Part shown: positions 48,849 through 58,772 of the stretch, piece after piece
Layout of the letters: each line of letters starts with the position of its first letter
Numbering within the stretch: position 1 is the first letter of the stretch
Source of the DNA: Sabethes cyaneus
Taxonomy: Eukaryota; Arthropoda; Insecta; Diptera; Culicidae
Assembly (NCBI RefSeq): GCF_943734655.1
Contig: NC_071355.1
Span: 92,909,449-92,973,448 of the forward strand
Length of the DNA stretch: 64,000 nt
Direction: 5' to 3'
Program-made: the position numbers and the translations under genes
Notes under the pieces: model-generated
Seen by the model: only the letters and a program-made list of their open reading frames with translations
Told to the model about the DNA's origin: nothing
The model's database searches: none

Positions 48849-49475
48849 TGAAGCTCAAAAAGTATAAAGTTTCGAAAAATATTATTTTCGTAATCAAAAC
48901 TTATCCAACGCATAATAACCTTTCAATACATTGTAAATGATTAGTTTATATACCTTCAAGATAGCAAGTTGATGCGATTTCTTGTTTGGGTTGGTTTATG
49001 TGGAACATTTTTTACGAGCGTTATTTCCGCGTATTTTTGATCGCGAACTTTGAAGCCCTGTTTAGGCTAAATAGTTTGCTAATAGTATCTCTGTTCCATT
49101 CTAAGTTATGAATAAATATGTTATGTTCATCACCATTTTGAATTTAGGTCAGCAGTTTCTATAGATATAATAAATTTTCACAAATAAACATTTTTGGTTT
49201 TTGGCACAATCTCACCCCGGATGGCGATACGAAAACTTTGCAACGCATATGCGTCACTTTGACAAGTTTTACAAATATGTTACATTTTAGCTCATTTCTT
49301 GCGCTTTTCAGTGCTAAATTGGTTGTAAATGAGTCTGGGAAAACGAAAGGTAATTGCTGACCTTGTTTAAATCTGTCTCTGTTTTAAATCTGTTATCAAT
49401 TCTTATTTAAGACCAATTGTCTTACTTGGGATGTCAAGGAGGATGTGGTCTTCTGGCTAGACCCGATCGGCCCAT
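48849..49475. other. No gene seen; one orphan MITE end at 49201
   Basis: AT-rich DNA. The only recognisable item is the GGCACAATCTCACCCC terminal motif at 49203-49218. Confidence 0.5.
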
Positions 49476-49485
49476 TGTGATAAAG

Positions 49486-50380
49486 CACGGGCGTAGCCAA
49501 AAATGTTTCTTGGGGGGGGGGGGGGGGGGGTTTATCAAGAAAAAATCTGACATAGCCTAACCGTAAGAAGTTTATTCAGGAAATGGGGAATTTTACGGTT
49601 AAAAACTATTTTGGTTGAAGTTGAGTGTTCTTCGTCAGACAAAAAAAATCAAATTGAAATAATAAAGTTAAAATTTTGGACTCCCAGCCGGCATTGAGGT
49701 ACGTTGTATGTTGGAATCTTGGTTGGGAGAAGCTATTAATGTGCATAAATCTGAATCTCTTCGAGACGCGGCGAGGGTGCTGCAGAAGAACCTATCCTGT
49801 ATGAAGTGGCAGATGAGCTCGTGTATGTGGGAACGCTGGTAGCCGCGGACAACAACACGAATAAGCAGATCGAGCGGCATATTCAAGCGGGACAACGGGC
49901 ATACTTTGGCGTTCGTCAAACGCTGCTATTAAGAGGCATTAGCCACCTTATAAACCTGACAATGTACAAACCTCCTATTAGACCGATAGACCATGCTCAC
50001 GGAGGACTTACGCACCTTTGCGAACGACATTTGACGCAGTACAATCTGAAAACGAAGAGTAGCGGAAGTGCATGAATCAAGGGCAACAGACACTGCTTGG
50101 GAAGATAACCAACGTACATTTAGCGAAAGTCGGTAAACTACAGTGAACTAGACACGTCGTAAGGAAAACGGTTCTATACAACAACCCCACTAACACCGGC
50201 ACAGAGCGATTCAACGTGCGAGATGGTTTGTCCAGGTCTAAAGCGACATTTTTTTATTTTGTAAGTAAAAAGCTGCGACTACAGAGATGCGTGGGAAATG
50301 GGCGACGAGTAACCAAAGATCGAATTGAATGGAGCTTAAAACCCCCAAACCCCCCCCCCCCCTCCCCGTCGCTACGCCCA
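49486..50380. mobile_element. 895-bp DNA transposon with 10-bp TSD, poly-G/poly-C ends
   Basis: TGTGATAAAG is duplicated exactly at 49476-49485 and 50381-50390. Both element ends carry the inverted GGGCGTAGC (left 49489-49497; right GCTACGCCC at 50371-50379). Just inside the left end is a run of about 20 G (49511-49530); just inside the right end is a C-run (about 50350-50367). The interior contains an RTE-B fragment. A 9-10-bp duplication is typical of Mutator-like elements; I infer MULE-like, non-autonomous. No transposase frame. Confidence 0.75.
49735..50250 (+). pseudogene. RTE-B C-terminal fragment inside the transposon
   Basis: Reads VADELVYVGTLVAADNNTNKQIERHIQAG (as VADELVYVGTLV and NKQIERHIQAG) near 49803-49890. 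It continues with LLLRGISHLINLTMYKPPIRP and, with frame changes, LLGKITNVHLAKVGKL and RHVVR near 50093-50165, then a trace of PTNTGTERFNVRDGLSRSK near 50190-50240. It matches RTE-B residues after the RT domain (57132-57802, minus). It lacks the 5' and 3' ends of the retrotransposon and lies wholly within the 10-bp-TSD element. Confidence 0.75.
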
Positions 50381-50390
50381 TGTGATAAAG

Positions 50391-50740
50391 AGATTACTGG
50401 AGCTAATCCTCCCAACGTTCCCCAACTGCGATCGATAGGAAACTTTTAGGCCAATCTCAAACAGAGGATCGACATCAAAATTTTCAAGGCAAAAGCAAAT
50501 GATGGATAAGCAGTTGATCACCAAAGCTACGAAAGAGCTGAAGCAGATGCTAACATCCATCTTTTCATTGACCATGAGTAAAGTTCCGACCAACTGCCTT
50601 AAGGTCATAACTAGTCTATTTTTTCATACGTTAGTCAATAGTTTTGGCAAGTATTGATGTTCCAAGTAGTTTAATTAGACAAAGTGCCCAAATTGATTTT
50701 TGTGGTTTTAACCCAGAGAGTTATTAACCACTTCAATTTC
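50391..50740. other. No feature seen
   Basis: Flank between the 895-bp transposon and the TATTTG array. Confidence 0.5.
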
Positions 50741-51097
50741 GTATTTGTAATTGTATTTGTATTTGTATTTGTATTTGTATTTGTATTTGTATTTGTATTT
50801 GTATTTGTATTTGTATTTGCATTTGTATTTGTATTTGTATTTGTATTTGTATTTGTATTTGTATTTGTATTTGTATTTGTATTTGTATTTGTATTTGTAT
50901 TTGTATTTGTATTTGTATTTGTATTTGTATTTGCATTTGTATTTGTATTTGTATTTGTATTTGTATTTGTATTTGTATTTGTATTTGTATTTGTATTTGT
51001 ATTTGTATTTGTATTTGTATTTGTATTTGTATTTGTATTTGTATTTGTATTTGTATTTGTATTTGTATTTGTATTTGTATTTGTATTTGTATTTGTA
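50741..51097 (+). repeat. (TATTTG)n array, left part
   Basis: About 58 hexamer copies with few changes (an AATTG near 50749 and TATTTGC variants near 50819 and 50933). It is in phase with the right part; the two are one array split by a MITE. Open frames here (FVFVFV, YLYLYL) are artefacts. Confidence 0.95.
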
Positions 51098-51818
51098 CAG
51101 TAGACTCTCAGAAAAGTTAACTCTCTGAAAAGTTAATTGTTCAGAAAAGTTAAGCGTATATCAGTTCTCAAGCAACGCTCTAAAAAGTTAATTTTTGCCT
51201 TAACTTTTCTGAGAGTTTGAATTTATTGGTTGTCCAACCGTTTCTTCACACACGTGTGTTTACCTTCTATCTTTATTTCTCATTTTTCGGCTTATTGTCA
51301 CCTTTCCACAGTTTCATAGAGTCGCATCATAACTGGGATTAAATAAAACTCTTGTATCGGACAGTTGTAACAATAGTTCAATACGGGCATATAATTACTT
51401 CAGGATTTTTGCAAACATACTGGAAAAGCGCAAACTCAGATTGAATTTTATATGCAAAACAACGAACAGCAAGGAACTAAAAATAAGCGCGAACGCTTAT
51501 TTTTAAGCAAAACATAGTCGCAGACTACGAAAAAACAAAAGTAAACTAGTGTAACCGACTATTTTAAACTTACTGAAAGGTATTATTTTATAAAAAACTT
51601 TTTCGAAACTAAATATTATTTTATAAAGATATTGCTACATATTTCTTTCCAGTACAACTTCCAGATACATAAAAATATGTATCCTATATCCCGGAATGCA
51701 TTGTTCGCTTTTGTATTTATCATTTTCAATGACTTTTAGGACTACTCAGAAAAGTTAATATTTCGGAAAAGTTAATCGACCCATTCCCCAATCGATTAAC
51801 TTTTCTGAGAGTCTACTG
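51098..51818. mobile_element. 721-bp pogo-like MITE inserted in the TATTTG array
   Basis: Perfect 23-bp terminal inverted repeats starting CAGTAGACTCTCAGAAAAGT (51098-51120 and 51796-51818), flanked by TA on both sides (51096-51097 and 51819-51820). GAAAAGTTAA or its complement recurs about eight times near the ends (e.g. 51111, 51127, 51143, 51206, 51750, 51765), as subterminal transposase-binding-like repeats. CAG ends with TA duplications fit the Tc1/mariner-pogo group. No coding frame. Confidence 0.85.
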
Positions 51819-52364
51819 TATTTGTATTTGTATTTGTATTTGTATTTGTATTTGTATTTGTATTTGTATTTGTATTTGTATTTGTATTTGTATTTGTATT
51901 TGTATTTGTATTTGTATTTGTATTTGTATTTGTATTTGTATTTGTATTTGTATTTGTATTTGTATTTGTATTTGTATTTGTATTTGTATTTGTATTTGTA
52001 TTTGTATTTGTATTTGTATTTGTATTTGTATTTGTATTTGTATTTGTATTTGTATTTGTATTTGTATTTGTATTTGTATTTGTATTTGTATTTGTATTTG
52101 TATTTGTATTTGTATTTGTATTTGTATTTGTATTTGTATTTGTATTTGTATTTGTATTTGTATTTGTATTTGTATTTGTATTTGTATTTGTATTTGTATT
52201 TGTATTTGTATTTGTATTTGTATTTGTATTTGTATTTGTATTTGTATTTGTATTTGTATTTGTATTTGTATTTGTATTTGTATTTGTATTTGTATTTGTA
52301 TTTGTATTTGTATTTGTATTTGTATTTGTATTTGTATTTGTATTTGTATTTGTATTTGTGTTTG
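51819..52364 (+). repeat. (TATTTG)n array, right part
   Basis: About 90 nearly perfect hexamer copies continuing the left array after the MITE; the last units degrade to TGTGTTTG near 52358. It is more homogeneous than the left part. Confidence 0.95.
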
Positions 52365-53817
52365 AATAGAACATGTTATAGAAAAATCTACTTTATTTCA
52401 GCAAAGGATAAACTTCCCAATCATCAGCAACATCGACTATGTAAATGGTAAAGCTTGACAAATAACGTAAACAAAATTGAATGACTGCCAGCAGTGGCCG
52501 TAAATGATTCGAATCATGTAACTCCGATAACCACCCATAACAAAAGCCTAGTATTTTTGCCATCATCACCTAGGGCCAGTGACGGCTTTATTTGCAGTCT
52601 ATCATTTATGCCGCCGGTAGCCGGTAGTGTGCAGTAAACGCTAGTAATGCTTACCATGACAACAAGATAGGTGGCGGTAATTAATACTAATTAGACCATA
52701 CTCTGCTGCGTCAAGCATGGCATAACGACCACTTTGAGCGGTACGTCGAATGAGTTGTAATATATAGACTGTAATGAATATTATGTTTCTCCTTATAAAT
52801 TAACTACTCCATCGTCTGCAGTCTACGGCCGAGCGGTCATGGCGAGTGCGGAAACTGTAGCTCAAAGAGAGCGGTGCGAAAAATAGACGTAAATAGATAC
52901 GGAAAGCCATGCCCATTGCGGTTTAACCCATTCGAAGGCACCGGAAGCTGTGTTACCACTAGTGAATAAACAGGAATTATTTTTACTGGCTGACGGGTTG
53001 GTCATAATTATTTGTTTGTTTAGTGGATAGGTACGATATCTGTGTCACCAACTTCAGCTTTTTGTGAGCTGTGGGAGTAATATTCGTGTTTTTAAAGCGA
53101 TGTTCTTTATTGGATTATTTTTATTGAAGTTATTATGGCCTTAGAGAGGTTTAATAGCTTCTAATAGTTGTATTGGACCCTAAATGATAACATGCCTTCA
53201 AGGGTGTTTGCCACAGGCTATAACATCTTTGAGCACTGTTTAGTTTTGTAACTAACCAAGCATTAGGTAAAGGTTAATAGTTAATGTGAAAATTAGCAAA
53301 AATATTGACAAACCTTGGTTATAGAACTCGATATGGTAAATTTATTTGAATACTCAGATTGAAACTAGCTTGAAAGCAGATTAACTACCAATAATGATGC
53401 TAGAGTTGGATTAACCAAAGAGCAGTTGTAGTGAAGGTAGCTGTATATGGTGCTTTTATTCTAATTTGGAGAATAATAGCAGGGCATTCAATACATAATA
53501 TCGGAAAATTTTATACCACATGATGTGGAACAGCATCAATGTTGTAACATTTCGTTCAAAATTGAGTATCCAATCAAGATCTCGTATTATCCAGATAAGC
53601 TTGCTTTGGAAACCCGTTTGTAAGAATAACCATGCATCACCTTGAATTTCTTCGAATCCCGATAAATGCACAAACTGTAGCAAATAATAAACTAGCTGGA
53701 AAACAACCAGAGCAGCGGCGAAACACAAAATAATATCAAATTACGTTATGGAAATCTTATAACTTCACATCAAAATTTATTCTCGTTTTGGCTGACTTTA
53801 TAATTCCTGCGCACTGC
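52365..53817. other. No gene seen (1.45 kb)
   Basis: No recognisable coding motif or repeat end. A 90-codon minus frame at 53456-53728 has no support. Confidence 0.55.
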
Positions 53818-53939
53818 TTACAGCATAAAGGCCGGGTGGCTGATGTTCTATCAAGAATATTTTTTAATGTAGGTACTCGGTCCGGTCCGCCAATTCGTTG
53901 AGTGTCTCGACACATACAAGACAGCTTCAACCTGGTTAA

Positions 53940-55485
53940 CCTTCCTAATGCATTAGAAAAAAGTTACATATTATGCATTAAGGGTCGAAAACGACCCAAG
54001 TTTTGAAATTGCTCTCATTCATCCATTTTCAATCCGAATTTCGTTTTCTTTACCTCGTTTGAAAGCTATGGCCAAAAACTAGCACCCAAGGTATGTTGGG
54101 GAATATTTGTTGACTGATGGCCGCTTCTGCGTCGGTTCCGGAACACCCACTACCAGGTCCCGGGGAACATTTTTACGTTTTGAGATAATTCATTTTGCGG
54201 CACATCAAATCACATTGGCTTGACAAAATAAGATTAATGGAAGTGCAATGGGAACATTTTGGACCCAAGCGGCCATTTCCTCATTGGTTCTGGAACATAC
54301 GGTACCCGGTTTATGAGGACAATTTTAAATTTTAGGATGATTTATCTTGCAACACGTCAAATTACATCAGCTTGATAACGTAAGACTATTGAAAGTATAA
54401 TAAAGACATTTTGAAGGCAAATGGCTACATCAGCATTGGTCCCGGACTATCCGGTATCCGGGTTTTGGGGACATTTTTGGATTACAGGGTAATTCATCTG
54501 CCCCGAGTTACCCCGTTTTACGGTTCATTATAAATACCGGGTACCGGATTATATGCGACTGACGCCCCATTATACTTCCATTGTTGTTATTTTATCAACG
54601 CGATGTGATTTGAGGTGCCGCATGGTGAATTATCTCAAAAGCCAAAAATGTCCCCCGAAACTGGTACCGGATGACCCAGTACCGATGGTAAAGTGGCCAT
54701 TTGGCTTCTAAATGACATTGTTTTACTTCCATCAGTCTTATTTTATCAAGCCGATGTGATTTGATATGTCGCATTATGAGTTATCCTAAAATACAAAAAT
54801 GTCCCCAAAAATCGGGTACCGGATGTTCCAGGACCGATGCTGATGTGGCCATTTGCCTTCAACATGTGTTTATTATACTTCCAATAGTCTTATGTTATCA
54901 ATGTGATGAAATTTGACGTGCCGCAATAGAAATCATCCTAAAACTCAAAAATGGCCTCAAAAACCAGGTACCGGATGTTCCGTAACTGATGGGGAAGTGG
55001 CCATTCGGATCCAAAATGTCCCCATTGTACTTCCACTAATCTTGTTTTATCAAGCCAATGTGATTTGAAGTGCCGCAAAATGAATTATCTCAAAATATAA
55101 AAATGTTCCCCGGGAGCTGGTAGGAGGTGTTCCGGAACCGACGCAGAAGTGACCATCAGTCAACAAATATTCCCCAACATACCTTGGGTGCTAGTTTTTG
55201 GCCATATCTTTCAAACGAGGTAAAGAAAACGAAATTCGGATTGAAAATGGATGAATGAGAGCAATTTCAAAACTTGGGTCGTTTTCGACCCTTAATGCAT
55301 AATATGTAACTTTTTTTGCTGTGGCTCTTCTAGATGTCGCTGAAAGCTGAAACTCCCCCACAATGCTAATTTTCCAAAGTTAGGAAAAGTCAGAAAATTT
55401 CAAGTCTCTAGCTCGTACCGTTACTGAGTATCAAGCTTTGTAAGTATGCCGATGGGTCGAAAACGACCCCAATGCACTAGGAAGG
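53940..55485. mobile_element. 1.55-kb piggyBac-like foldback MITE (TTAA)
   Basis: TTAA at 53936-53939 and 55486-55489 flanks ends CCTTCCTAATGCATTAG (left) and CAATGCACTAGGAAGG (right), near-perfect inverted repeats beginning CCTT, as in piggyBac-type elements. Inward lies a long inverted repeat: GGGTCGAAAACGACCCAAGT near 53982 mirrors 55272-55292, and the arms continue for about 550-700 bp. The arms hold repeated units with GGTACCGG-type blocks. About 130 bp next to the right end have no partner on the left, suggesting a deletion there. No transposase. Confidence 0.85.
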
Positions 55486-55571
55486 TTAAGCCACCTACCA
55501 CGTTGCACCCCTCTTCTGGTGCGAGTGCGGTTCTTGAAAAGAACAGATTTCACTACACAGTCGTTCGGCAC

Positions 55572-55810
55572 ACTCAAAAAATTGAGCACGTCAAGTTTAC
55601 GTGAAAACATAGGTAATTCCCATCCATCACACTTTTCATGTAACATTCACGTGAATTGCTGGTAACTCGCACTCATACTAACCAGTTTACGTGCGATCCC
55701 AGTAAATTTAATCAATTTTCCCATTAACTAGTACATAAAGTTCACGTAAGTTGCTGTACAGAAGTTCACATGATTTTTCACGTGGATGCGACGTGTCGAT
55801 TTTTTTGAGT
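55572..55810. mobile_element. 239-bp MITE with ACTCAAAAAA ends
   Basis: Ends ACTCAAAAAATTGAGCACGT (55572) and GACGTGTCGATTTTTTTGAG (to 55810 with a final T) are inverted repeats with a few mismatches. GCAC flanks both sides (55568-55571 and 55811-55814), a candidate 4-bp target duplication. The interior has repeated TTCACGTGA/TTTACGTG motifs. No coding frame. Confidence 0.75.
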
Positions 55811-55818
55811 GCACCCTT

Positions 55819-56303
55819 TTTTCCATGTGTGGACTCATTACTGCGACCAGTATAGTTGATCTATTGTAATATCGCCCGGGTGTTTGCTGTATGACCTGCA
55901 CTGCATTTCTTTTTGCTATAATCGCTATTGAGTGAGCGATATGCTTATTGAATTGTTTATGCGTGCTTGCGTGTATTGGGGTTTACCCTTCCTTCAAAGC
56001 TTGATCTACTTTACCCATTTATTCCTCGCTGCCACCACTATCCCATATTACAGCCGTCCCTGGCGAGGACTCATTCGTACCTCTGACCAGTACACTTAAC
56101 TATTGGAGGGACATTTGCACTGTCAAGAGGCTTCAGAGGGTAAATATAGAATTCAGCACGAAGGAAGGGTAAATGGAGGGGCCTGAGAATAAACCCATGC
56201 TAAAGTCACTTGACATCGAATGGCTTGATTCTACTAAGATTCGAACCCAAGACCACTCGCTTGTCAAAGCAGACTCGGTAACCTTGCGGCTACGGAGCCC
56301 CCC
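55819..56303 (-). mobile_element. tRNA-derived SINE (485 bp) with 14-bp TSD
   Basis: On the minus strand the element begins GGGGGCTCCGTAGCCGCAAG (from 56303), with a pol III A-box-like TAGCCGCAAGGTTACCGAG. About 40 nt on is a B-box, GGGTTCGAATCTTAG (about 56231-56245). The tRNA-like head is followed by a long unrelated body and a short A-tail (the T-run at 55819-55822). TTGAGTGCACCCTT is duplicated at 55805-55818 and 56304-56317. Transcription by RNA polymerase III and mobilisation by a LINE are expected for the class. The partner LINE is not evident. Confidence 0.85.
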
Positions 56304-56358
56304 TTGAGTGCACCCTTGCGAAATGGCCAGCCTACCGTAGTCTCCCAACTTTCGGCAT

Positions 56359-57121
56359 GGTTGGGTTTTATGGTTTTGTTCACCTGAATGAATGCTTTTG
56401 CTTCACTTATCTATCATAAGAAAATGCAGCATCCATATGCTTGAATATGTCAATTAGTTTTTCGACCGCATAGGTGACGCAGGACTACGTAAGTCTCTGT
56501 GCAGTGATAGTCGCATGTATTCATTCGATTTTTCATGTATACATGCCATGTGCAGCATATATACATGCTATATGCGTTGTATGTAACATTTATCAAAGTA
56601 GTAAGATTGTATACGATCAATCAGCTTTCAGAGTTATTTCTATGTGCGTATGGAAACAATTTAACAGAATCAAGAACACAAACTATTGCATTCCTGCTAC
56701 CTTACAGAAATTAAGGATTGTTGTTATTACCAATGGTTCCCCCACGTAGAAGGGATTTTACCAATTCAATCCCATTTTATCAACAGCACCTCTTTTCACT
56801 ACACTTCACGGTATGAAACGGTAAACATGCGTATCCATACAGAATAATATTAAAACCAAGCAAAGCACTGTAGTGGCAATGGTAACGCGACTAAGCTTTC
56901 TCAAAACATCACCCTCAAGTTGACCCTCGTCTACGTTAAGCCCAATTTCTACAGCTTCCTTTTTATGTTTTAAAATTAAATGCCGCGATAGATTATATAC
57001 AATGTCACACTTGAATGGCTTGCTTAGCTCACCTCATAATAAACACCACATCTTTATTGTTTCATTACCATTTAAATCTCCAAATATCCAACGCAGATAT
57101 CAAATTCGCCCATGCCACCTC
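56359..57121. other. No gene seen (0.76 kb)
   Basis: AT-rich DNA; a 91-codon plus frame at 56474-56749 has no motif. Confidence 0.5.
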
Positions 57122-57131
57122 CATAGATGGG

Positions 57132-57802
57132 TTATTCAGCCGAGAGCCGGGGTGGCTCTTGCCGTATCAAGAATTCCTCTCCATTGTACATGTATCGGTC
57201 CTGGGCTACTCGTCGCCAATTCTTTGCTCGTCTCGACACACGCAAGTCGGCTTCAACCTGGTTGAGCCATCGTGCACGTTGAGCCCCTCTATTCCTGGTG
57301 CCGGTGGGGTTCTTGAAGAGAACGGATTTCACTACACAGTCGTCCGGTATCCTTGCGACGTGGCCGGCCCACCGTAGTCTCCCAGCTTTCGCCAGGTGTA
57401 CGATGGGAATCTCTCCAAGCAGTGCCTGTAGCTCGTAATTCATACGTCTCCGCTAAAAATAGTCCGCGACACCTTTCGTTCAAAAACGGCAAGTGCACGT
57501 ATGTCTTCCGTAAGCAAAGTTACTGTTTCAAGTCCGTAGAGGACTACCGGTCTTATTATCGTTTTGTACATCGTCAGCTTTGTGCGGCGGAATATGCTCC
57601 TAGATCGAAACGTCTTGCGGAGGTAAAAGTAGGCTCGATTTCCAGCTTGAATGCGTCGTTGGATCTCCTTACTCGTATTATTGTCGGTGGTGACCACAGA
57701 TCCCAAATATACGAACTCATCAACCACTTCCAGTTCACTGCCGTCAATAGTCACTGTCCGTGGGAGGCAAACGTTTGTTTCTCGGGAGCCTCTTCCTGCC
57801 AT
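57132..57802 (-). pseudogene. RTE-B C-terminal region
   Basis: Two overlapping frames: 57440-57802 (TIDGSELEVVDEFVYLGSVV, NKEIQ-like SKEIQRRIQAGNRAYF, VVLYGLETVTLLTEDIRAL) and 57132-57443 (MNYELQALLGEIPIVHLAKA, GHVARIPDDCVVKSVLFK, QRARWLNQVEADLRVSRRAK). These are the thumb/connection and C-terminal blocks of RTE proteins, downstream of RT motif C. A -1-type frame change near 57440 separates them. Confidence 0.8.
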
Positions 57803-58436
57803 ATATTTGGTTTTCGACGCATTGATTTGTAACCTTATCCTCCTAGCCTCCGTTTTTAGTCTGGCTTAGATCGCCCCCGCCGTCCCACGGTTTCTAGTAA
57901 TGATGTCGACGTTATCTGCAAAGACTTGGAGTCGGCTACTCTTGCTGAAGATCGATGCCCGTTCGCCGGATCACACCTTCTATAGCGATATTGAATAACA
58001 TACCTCTGTGTGATTCGAAAGGACTTGAGAGTATCCCCGAAATGCGCACGTAGCACATCAGTCGTTCCAGAGTAGCTTTGATCAGCCGCGTCAGTTTGTG
58101 CGGAAACCCGTACTCGTGCATTATCTGCCATAGCTGTTCGCGTTCTATGGTATCGTACGCTACTCTGAAACCAACGAAAATATGATGCGTGGGCACGTTG
58201 TACTCTCGACATTTCTGAAGGATTTGTCGGAAAGTAAAAATTTTATCCGTAATAGCACGGGCCCCCATAAAGCCCGCCTGATACTGCCCTACGAAATCTC
58301 TTGCTATTGGGGATAGACGACGTAACAAAATCTGGGAGAGCACCTTGTAGGCGGCGTTGACCAGCGTAATGCCGCGGTAGTTACAGCACTCTAGCCGGTC
58401 GCCCTTTTTGTAGATGGGACAGACTACGCCTTCCAT
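57803..58436 (-). pseudogene. RTE-B reverse transcriptase with lost catalytic residues
   Basis: The main frame is 57936-58436: VVCPIYKKGDRLECCNYRGI, QAGFMGARAITDKIFTF, then motif A HHIFVGFRVAYDTIER, where the catalytic Asp is Gly. The QGD-containing motif B is missing: SSPFESHRG is followed directly by MLFNIAIEGVIRR, an apparent deletion of about ten residues. After a frame change, motif C near 57910-57930 reads VFADNVDIITRN, with the second aspartate changed to Asn, and a stop follows near 57868. At least three independent lesions thus remove polymerase activity. Confidence 0.85.
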
Positions 58437-58463
58437 CCACTCCTCCGGTATTTTCTCATCTTC

Positions 58464-58766
58464 CTAAATCCTTGAAATCAGCCAGTGAAGTGCCGTAGCT
58501 AGTGGTTCTTGGCCATTTTTGTAAAGTTCAGCCGGGAGTCGGTCCTTTTCGGCGGCTCTATTATTCTTCAGCAGACCACCGGCTCGCGATTTCGAAGAGA
58601 TCCAACGAGACATTGGTCTATTGTCGTTTGTAGGTACTCCGAGGTTTACTTCCATTGCGTCTCCTGCTGCTATATAGCCGTTGAGGTGCTCATCGAAGAA
58701 CTGCTTCCACCTGTCGACCACCTCGCGCTCGTTTGTGATTAGATCCCCTCCTCCGTCCCTGCACAT
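58464..58766 (-). pseudogene. RTE-B segment between linker and RT
   Basis: A 100-codon open piece: CRDGGGDLITNEREVVDRWK, QFFDEHLNGYIAAGDAMEV, LLKNNRAAEKDRLPAELYKN. Family-typical sequence leading into the RT fingers. Bounded by stops at both ends; the native protein would read through. Confidence 0.8.
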
Positions 58767-58772
58767 GTCAGG

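Larger units (their letters stand above)
53818..56358 (-). pseudogene. RTE-B 3' fragment split by three later insertions
   Basis: Three pieces of RTE-B C-terminal/3' sequence (53818-53939, 55490-55571 and about 56318-56358) read continuously when the insertions at 53940-55485, 55572-55810 and 55819-56303 are ignored. Comparison is with 57130-57400: TCTCGACACATACAAGACAG, GCTTCAACCTGG, then GGTTCTTGAAAAGAACAGAT and TTCACTACACAGTCGTTCGG, then CTACCGTAGTCTCCCAACTT. Minus-strand residues include VVKSVLFKN. It is only a scaffold for later elements. Confidence 0.8.

Noticed and set aside
50684..52451. Open frames of FVFVFV, YLYLYL and NTNTNT repeats
   Set aside because: Artefacts of the TATTTG hexamer array.
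57015..57377. 120-codon plus-strand frame over the RTE-B 3' end
   Set aside because: Antisense shadow of the RTE-B C-terminal region.
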